Origin: Candidatus Cloacimonadota bacterium
GTDB lineage: Bacteria > Cloacimonadota > Cloacimonadia > Cloacimonadales > TCS61
DNA length: 32,130 bases
Assembly (NCBI GenBank): GCA_029932755.1
Contig: JAOZPK010000006.1
Coordinates: forward strand, 1 to 32,130
Direction of reading: 5' to 3'
Under the pieces are notes generated by a model. That model saw only the letters and a program-made list of their open reading frames with translations, had not been told where the DNA came from and ran no database searches. The position numbers were made by a program, and so were the translations under genes. This document shows, one piece after another, positions 26,839 through 32,130 of the stretch (its first letter is position 1; each line of letters starts with the position of its first letter).

Positions 26839-26912
26839 AAGTTGACCTTAGCAAACTGAAAGATATATTTTTTTATTCCCTTTTCACTTATTTCATCAGG
26901 ACTTGTCCGCCA

Positions 26913-28124
26913 TTACTTTAGGAGAATCATCTTTCTCGTCTTTTCGAAATTTTCAGTTTTCAGTTTATAGAAATATATTCCAGTAGAAACGAATTTACCA
27001 TTATCATCTTTTCCATTCCAAATTACTGAATGCTGACCTGCTGGTAGCTGTTCGCTGATAAGCTGCTTCACTTGTTGTCCTTTAATGTTGTAGATATTGA
27101 GTGTCACAAACGAGGATGTTTGTGTTACAGAAAAACTGATAGTTGTTTCAGGATTGAAAGGATTAGGATAATTTTGAGATAATTCAAATTTAACACTGGT
27201 GATTTCATTTGAAACTTCAATTCCAACCGGATTGATTAATCCATTTATGTCATATCTGGAAAAGAAATTCCAGATTTCTTCAGATGCATTAATATCATAA
27301 TTTGTATATGGAAGTCCATATTCATATGTAGTTCCAGGCCATGAATGTCCACCATCAATTACTTTATAATGTTCAACTGAAACACCATTATCACCTTCAT
27401 CATAAGCAATAAGCTCAATAGTACTTCCGTCATTTGGGTCAATATCAGGTAATTCTGTTATTGTAGGTGTTGCATTGCAATTATTATATCCAACCCAATA
27501 TTGGATCACATCTTCTATAGGTTCTGACCACCATGTCCCATTATAAGGAACAACAGTATCTGAATCTCCATGCATTTGTATAATCGGAGTTGGGTGTTGA
27601 GGATTACTATTGCTTAATGTTTCCGGAGTCATTGATCCTGCAACAGAGGCAATAGCAGCAATCCTATCACTCAATTGACAAACTAAGAGAAAACTCATGT
27701 ACCCTCCGTTGGAAAACCCAGTGCTGTAAATCCTTGTTGAATCAATACTGAAATCTGAAGAAAGTGAATCGAGCAATGCCTCTGTAAAACCTACATCATC
27801 TATTGGACTCCCTATAATCCAACCCCCAACATTCCAATGAGTTATACCTTGAAATAACGTTCCCTGAGGATGGACAATCAAAAACCCTGAACTATCAGCA
27901 ATAGATCTAAAATCACCATACTCCATTTGATAATCTGCAGTCTGATTATATCCATGAAAATTAAGAATCAATGGAACTGGTGAATTCCCAGTGTAGTTTG
28001 CTGGTATATAGAGAATATATTCTCTTAGCATTTCGTCATGTGTTATTGATCCATAGATGGTTTGTTGTGCAAAACACAAAGTTGATAATCCAATTAGGAA
28101 AAGAATAATTACTAATTGTTTCAT
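26913..28124 (-). CDS. Secreted LpqC/PHB-depolymerase-type esterase with sorting tail
   Basis: The 403-residue protein has a signal peptide (about 1-20), an alpha/beta-hydrolase domain (about 22-292) and a FlgD-like sorting domain (about 311-403). The catalytic triad is S138 in GFSNG, D187 in HGDSD and H260 in DGGHSWPG, with FHG (56-58) near the oxyanion hole. This is the pattern of the LpqC family, which includes PHB depolymerases and feruloyl or acetylxylan esterases, so the substrate is open. The frame extends four codons further, but GGAGG at ideal distance selects the ATG at 28124. The tail suggests export through a type IX-like system and surface attachment. Confidence 0.9.
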   Translation of the reverse strand: MKQLVIILFLIGLSTLCFAQQTIYGSITHDEMLREYILYIPANYTGNSPVPLILNFHGYNQTADYQMEYGDFRSIADSSGFLIVHPQGTLFQGITHWNVGGWIIGSPIDDVGFTEALLDSLSSDFSIDSTRIYSTGFSNGGYMSFLLVCQLSDRIAAIASVAGSMTPETLSNSNPQHPTPIIQMHGDSDTVVPYNGTWWSEPIEDVIQYWVGYNNCNATPTITELPDIDPNDGSTIELIAYDEGDNGVSVEHYKVIDGGHSWPGTTYEYGLPYTNYDINASEEIWNFFSRYDINGLINPVGIEVSNEITSVKFELSQNYPNPFNPETTISFSVTQTSSFVTLNIYNIKGQQVKQLISEQLPAGQHSVIWNGKDDNGKFVSTGIYFYKLKTENFEKTRKMILLK

Positions 28125-28206
28125 AAAAACCTCCAATAATTTAATCTTATTGTAAAATTCTAGTATAGCAATGCTGCTCTAATCTAAAATACTAATTCCT
28201 TTATCT

Positions 28207-30651
28207 TTATTTGAGTAATATCATCTTTTTCGTCTTTTCGAAATTAGCGGTTTTAAGTTTATAGAAATATATTCCGCTTGAAACGGATTTACCATTGTCA
28301 TCAGTCCCATTCCAAATAACTGTACGCTGACCGGCTGACAGTTGATCGCTTATAAGCTGTTTTACTTTTTGTCCTTTGATGTTGTAGATGTCTAGATTCA
28401 CAAACGAGGACGTTTGTGTTACAGAAAAACTGATCGTTGTTTCTGGATTGAATGGATTGGGGTAATTCTGATGTAGCTTAGTTATGGCAGGAATTACATT
28501 TTCATTGCTGCTTAAATTTTGAGAAACAGCCACGGTCTTGATACAAAAATTATAGTTATAAGTTGCAGGAAGTGGCATCCAGGAAGATGTATAGATGTAG
28601 GCTCCGTTTCCTTCTACTACTGGACCTGCATCGTGATAAACTGCTGCAATGTTACCGGAGAGAGAATAAATTCTGTAACCGATATAATATTCTGCCGTTA
28701 CATCTATCTCAAAAAGATCTTCATAAACAACATTAAGCCACTCACCTTCTGTAAAATTATTTACCTGTTGTTCACAGAGTAAAAAATCGTTTTTCCAAAT
28801 TTGAGCATATAATTCACCTTCATCAGGATCGAAAGGAGCGATAAATTCTACTTGTGAAAAAATATTATCTTCATAACCTATTAGGTCTTCTCCAGCCAGC
28901 CGGATCGCACAACTCATATATTGGAAAAGCTGTAATTGTCCCACCGGATCTCCAGCAAAATTGAATGTAAATTCATAGGGATATTCTTCCAGTTGGAAAT
29001 CAATAATTTGGTTATCTACTGAGATTGTTACATCCTGGGTATCGAAGTAATTTCCAGCTAAACTGGCAGTTGCTACATAATCTCCAGGAATTACTCCTGG
29101 AATAACGTAATCACCATTTATATCTGCAACTCCGGAACTGATTAATATATCATCCTGGTAAATATTTATGTGCGTATTTTCCGGATTTATAGCAACACTT
29201 ACATTTCCGGAAATTGTCTCATAATTATCCAAATAGATAATAAGAGTATTATTATTTTCATCCAAAGTAACGATCTCATTCTTATAAAAATATCCACCAT
29301 TTTCTAATTCGATGATTGCTGTCATTTCGTATTCACCAGGGAAAAGAATGGGAATATCAAAGTAACCGTCCGGATCATCAACAAATATCTCATGATATCT
29401 GGGTCCATCCAGAATAATGTGAGTTTCATCCAAAGGGACTCCTTCTGCAACGACCACACCAGACACATCGAAAGGTATAGTTCCACCTTCGATATTAATA
29501 ACAGCACATTCAATGATGCTGAAGCCGCCTGGCATTCCGGTGGGAAGAGAGAACCAACCACTGGAGGCTCCTCCCCAGCCAAAATTTAAATGATAGGTGT
29601 CTTCATTACCATTATAACCATCACAAATTATTATATGACCACTTCCACCTGATATATAAACGGCAAACTCTGCCGGACGAGCTTCTATTATATCTGCCTG
29701 GAGATCACTATAAAACAGTTCATTAATAACTGTAGCATAAATCGCTGTATCGTAATCGTATTTGTCAAGAAGAGCATAATAAGCATCAACTAACCATGTC
29801 CCAGACCAAGAGGAAGAGTACCATGTATCTATGGATACTCCTGAGGCAAAATTCAAAGCTGCGATCAAATCTTCTGAGGGATCATCATAATTCTCATAAG
29901 CAATTTTCAATTCATCAAGATATAGATTTAACTGTGGAAAGGAAGGAAAATCAAGCGTTAAATAATCATCATCAATATGAATAGATGGTGATGTCCCGTA
30001 TGAATAATAGTCGTCTGTATCATCAAAAGTGGCTTCACCGATATACTTATGATAATGTAAGATTTGTGCGAAAGCTGTACCTCCGCAACCCACCGCGCTT
30101 CTTTGCATATTTTCCGGATCGAGTGGACAAAAATTATTGTATGGTTCACTTTGGTGCCATTGTGTATCTACCCATCCTCCTGTGGAACTGTAACCTTCCG
30201 GCGGATAGATATTATTCCTGTTCCGGGGTTGTTCATAAGTTCCATTTAGATAACTGCTCCACAAGATTCGGTTTGATTGTTTTACCTCTTCTGATGTGTA
30301 TGGAATTGCTTCCAATCTTAATCTCATATCATTTTTCAGATATTGATATCCAATATTTTGAGGGGTGTCCAAATTAATGAAATTGTTGAGAAAAGAATAA
30401 CCGATAACCGGGTAAATATCTGTATCAGTTGAGGTCGCAACAAAGCCTTTTGGCTGCAGATTGAAAACATAAGCTAAAGTAATTTCATTTGAATCTTTTA
30501 TTTCAAAATATTCGGAGATCGTATATCCTGTTTTTTCGTGAATAGTGAGTTGATGTTCTGCTATTTTCAGAGCTTGTTCGTAGCTTACGGATGATGCTGT
30601 GAGAACATTAACAAGAAAAAGTAAAATCACTAAAATAAGTAATTGTTTCAT
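28207..30651 (-). CDS. Secreted C10-family cysteine protease with carboxypeptidase-D-like domains and sorting tail
   Basis: The 814-residue protein is a multidomain peptidase. It has a signal peptide (1-19), a propeptide (about 20-125, with AYVFNLQPKGFVATSTD typical of streptopain pro-regions) and a C10 catalytic domain. C189 in AVGCGGTAFAQIL and H339 in GGSGHIIICDGY are the catalytic pair, and NFGWGG (356-361) is the conserved downstream motif. Two carboxypeptidase-regulatory-like Ig folds (about 394-560), a beta-rich module (about 565-715) and the sorting domain (about 725-814) follow. AAGGAG lies before the ATG. It likely degrades extracellular protein for an amino-acid-fermenting lifestyle; that last step is inference. 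Confidence 0.92.
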   Translation of the reverse strand: MKQLLILVILLFLVNVLTASSVSYEQALKIAEHQLTIHEKTGYTISEYFEIKDSNEITLAYVFNLQPKGFVATSTDTDIYPVIGYSFLNNFINLDTPQNIGYQYLKNDMRLRLEAIPYTSEEVKQSNRILWSSYLNGTYEQPRNRNNIYPPEGYSSTGGWVDTQWHQSEPYNNFCPLDPENMQRSAVGCGGTAFAQILHYHKYIGEATFDDTDDYYSYGTSPSIHIDDDYLTLDFPSFPQLNLYLDELKIAYENYDDPSEDLIAALNFASGVSIDTWYSSSWSGTWLVDAYYALLDKYDYDTAIYATVINELFYSDLQADIIEARPAEFAVYISGGSGHIIICDGYNGNEDTYHLNFGWGGASSGWFSLPTGMPGGFSIIECAVINIEGGTIPFDVSGVVVAEGVPLDETHIILDGPRYHEIFVDDPDGYFDIPILFPGEYEMTAIIELENGGYFYKNEIVTLDENNNTLIIYLDNYETISGNVSVAINPENTHINIYQDDILISSGVADINGDYVIPGVIPGDYVATASLAGNYFDTQDVTISVDNQIIDFQLEEYPYEFTFNFAGDPVGQLQLFQYMSCAIRLAGEDLIGYEDNIFSQVEFIAPFDPDEGELYAQIWKNDFLLCEQQVNNFTEGEWLNVVYEDLFEIDVTAEYYIGYRIYSLSGNIAAVYHDAGPVVEGNGAYIYTSSWMPLPATYNYNFCIKTVAVSQNLSSNENVIPAITKLHQNYPNPFNPETTISFSVTQTSSFVNLDIYNIKGQKVKQLISDQLSAGQRTVIWNGTDDNGKSVSSGIYFYKLKTANFEKTKKMILLK

Positions 30652-30668
30652 GATAACTCCTTATTAAA

Positions 30669-30757
30669 CCTTCGCAATGGCTGAAAGTCTTGCGAATGGT
30701 TGGCAATTTTCTGATAACAACCATTGTGAAGGTCTTCAACCATTCGCAAGGTTTCAG
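30669..30757. repeat. Palindromic intergenic repeat cluster
   Basis: CCTTCGCAATGG (30669-30680) is complemented by CCATTGTGAAGG (30721-30732) with one mismatch. The segment 30681-30702 is complemented by 30737-30757 with one small indel. The 15-mers at 30718-30732 and 30737-30751 are also near-identical direct repeats. The arms interleave, so alternative folds compete. It fills the gap between the beta-helix gene and the C10 protease gene and looks like a REP-type repeat. Confidence 0.75.
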
Positions 30758-32130
30758 TTATTTCATTAATATCATTTTCTTCGTCTGTTCATGTTTTCCA
30801 GCTTTCAGTTTATAGAAATAAATCCCTGAAGAAACTGATTTATTATTATCATCTCTTCCATTCCAAACTACGCTGTAATGTTTTCCCTCTCGTCCTTCGA
30901 TGAACTCAGGATGACACAAGCTCGGGGAAAGGTCTTTCACTTTTTGACCTTTAAGGTTATAAATACCCAATTCGATTTGTTTGTTTTGTTCGCTGCTAAC
31001 GCTAAAAGAAATCGTGGTGGACGGGTTAAAAGGATTGGGATAATTTTGATGCAGAAAGTCTTTTGTTTGTACAATTGTGTTTTCGTTGCTGCTAACCGGT
31101 TCGGGATGCTCATAAGCTCCCATATCAATGTAAGCAAATCCATCTCCTCTGCCATCCACGATTCGCTCATTACCGATAATATCAAAAAGTGGTAGATTCA
31201 ATCCGGTTGTATCTTGAATACCGGCATCTATACAGGGAGAATCTTCCAACAATGAGAAGGAATGTTCTCCGGTTCCTGCAAATAAAGGATCTTCAAAAAT
31301 ATTGAAAAAATCATCACAGGATGTTCCATAAATGTTAAATCCTGTAATATCACCCAGTCCGGTAGGAACACCTCCACTAAATTCATTCCCATCGTTAAAA
31401 AAATCACAGAAACTGATATCTACATTTCCGGGTAGATTAAAATATATTCCTGCACCACTAACTGCCTCATTTCCTTCGGCTATCGTATTGATCATGGTAA
31501 TGTCCGAACTATTAACAGCAATTCCCCCACCATTTCCGGTTGTATTTCCGCTGATTGTGCAGTTGATAAATTTAGCATAAGCATTAATTAGGACATAAGC
31601 ACCACCGCCATTTCCACCTGAATGATTATCACTTATCATGCAATTGATAATATCTACTTCAGAATCATATATCCCAAAACCACCGCAATTTCCATTAGCA
31701 GTATTTCCAAAAATTTGACAATTTTCAACAATACCGTGATTTGTTGTTGAACATGAAGTATAAGTTATACCTCCAGAATGTGTTCCTGCTGTATTGTTAC
31801 ATATGATATTATTGAAGAATACGGGGCTGGAATCGCCAATAATAAAAACTCCACCACCCCTTAAATCAGTAGAATTTCCTGTTATAACATTGCCTACTAA
31901 GGTTGGAGAACTGTTGTTAATGAATATCCCACCACCATCAGCAGAACTATTGCCGTTTGTGATCGAGAATCCGGTTAAAACGGCATCCATAGTTTCACCA
32001 TTTACAAATCCTACAACATAACCATTTTGATTTCCATCAATAATTGTCAGGGAAATATAGGTTGTATCTTGTGTTGTTAAGAATAATGAAGCAATAGTAA
32101 TGTTCTTACCATAGTAGTTAATGTTTTCTA
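30758..32130 (-). CDS. Secreted right-handed beta-helix protein with sorting tail (5' end outside the window)
   Basis: The frame is open to the right edge, giving at least 456 residues without start or signal peptide; the ATG at 31990 is internal. The visible N-terminal part is a parallel beta-helix with recurring GGGIFI, GGGVFI, GNTTGNGGGIAV and related turns. A DSPCIDAG ... IDMGAYE segment follows, typical of choice-of-anchor Q beta-helix proteins. The last 90 residues are a FlgD-like sorting domain (NYPNPFNPSTTISF ... KKMILMK). It is probably a surface adhesin or polysaccharide-binding protein. Inside the sorting domain, 14 extra residues come from an inserted palindromic repeat. Confidence 0.88.
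   Translation of the reverse strand, partial: ENINYYGKNITIASLFLTTQDTTYISLTIIDGNQNGYVVGFVNGETMDAVLTGFSITNGNSSADGGGIFINNSSPTLVGNVITGNSTDLRGGGVFIIGDSSPVFFNNIICNNTAGTHSGGITYTSCSTTNHGIVENCQIFGNTANGNCGGFGIYDSEVDIINCMISDNHSGGNGGGAYVLINAYAKFINCTISGNTTGNGGGIAVNSSDITMINTIAEGNEAVSGAGIYFNLPGNVDISFCDFFNDGNEFSGGVPTGLGDITGFNIYGTSCDDFFNIFEDPLFAGTGEHSFSLLEDSPCIDAGIQDTTGLNLPLFDIIGNERIVDGRGDGFAYIDMGAYEHPEPVSSNENTIVQTKDFLHQNYPNPFNPSTTISFSVSSEQNKQIELGIYNLKGQKVKDLSPSLCHPEFIEGREGKHYSVVWNGRDDNNKSVSSGIYFYKLKAGKHEQTKKMILMK
30884..30925. repeat. CHPEFIEG/SFDELRMT-type palindromic repeat inserted in frame
   Basis: Compared with the two paralogous sorting domains in the window, this gene has 14 extra codons reading PSLCHPEFIEGREG between the second and third strands. 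The complementary strand reads the familiar SFDELRMT string. The DNA is an imperfect palindrome (GTCCT at 30892-30896, AGGATGAC at 30908-30915). The insertion keeps the frame and the rest of the domain intact. Confidence 0.8.

Noticed and set aside
29985-30377. 130-codon plus-strand open frame opposite the C10 protease
   Set aside because: It is a shadow of the protease coding region, with no recognisable domain or ribosome-binding site.
30878-31195. Plus-strand frame starting MFSLSSFDELRMT
   Set aside because: SFDELRMT is the reverse reading of the inserted palindromic repeat; the rest is antisense to the sorting domain.
31988-31990. ATG at 31990 as the start of the beta-helix gene
   Set aside because: The frame continues upstream to the window edge with good beta-helix sequence (SLTIIDGNQNGYVVGF) and there is no signal peptide at this ATG.

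Overview
The window is A+T-rich bacterial DNA carrying 21 protein genes, one of them cut by the right edge. Secreted proteins end in a FlgD-like, type IX-type sorting tail (NYPNPFNPxTxISF ... GIYFYKLKxxxxxxxKMILLK). There is also a GWxTD-domain protein, a MutL-type mutase chaperone and an ExbB/ExbD/AgmX-type TonB operon. Together these point to the FCB superphylum, most likely a Cloacimonadota-like anaerobe. That assignment is from memory of gene families, not from a search. I see no rRNA, tRNA or CRISPR array.

Layout. (1) 1-540: a GIY-YIG nuclease gene sits between two 105-bp direct repeats that are about 94% identical, and a third repeat end lies at the left edge. (2) 542-2227 (-): butyryl-CoA-type acyl-CoA dehydrogenase followed by queH. 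(3) 2453-3223 (+): an unrecognised secreted protein. (4) 3268-5667 (-): priA. (5) 5719-16649 (-): an eight-gene envelope operon. In transcript order it encodes an outer-membrane barrel, two large periplasmic TPR proteins, a small secreted protein, ExbB, two ExbD-like proteins and a TonB/AgmX-type protein. It looks like a proton-driven trans-envelope machine. (6) 16724-17092 (+): yraN, divergent from the operon over a shared inverted-repeat promoter region. (7) 17093-17488: a convergent intergenic region with no gene but operator-like palindromes. (8) 17489-22271 (-): GWxTD protein and dnaE. (9) 22548-26314 (+): TetR regulator and an unusually large MutL-family ATPase fused to a zinc ribbon and a barrel-sandwich tail. 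(10) 26382-26777 (+): DUF5684-like membrane protein, followed by a clear terminator. (11) 26913-32130 (-): three secreted sorting-tail proteins, namely an LpqC-type esterase, a C10 cysteine protease and a beta-helix protein truncated by the window.

Most interesting signals: the GIY-YIG gene embedded in its own repeat array, where the repeat supplies the gene's last codons; a palindromic CHPEFIEG/SFDELRMT-type repeat inserted in frame into a sorting domain; the envelope operon, with one ExbD carrying Asn where the proton-carrying Asp should be; and the very large MutL fusion under an apparently self-regulating TetR protein.
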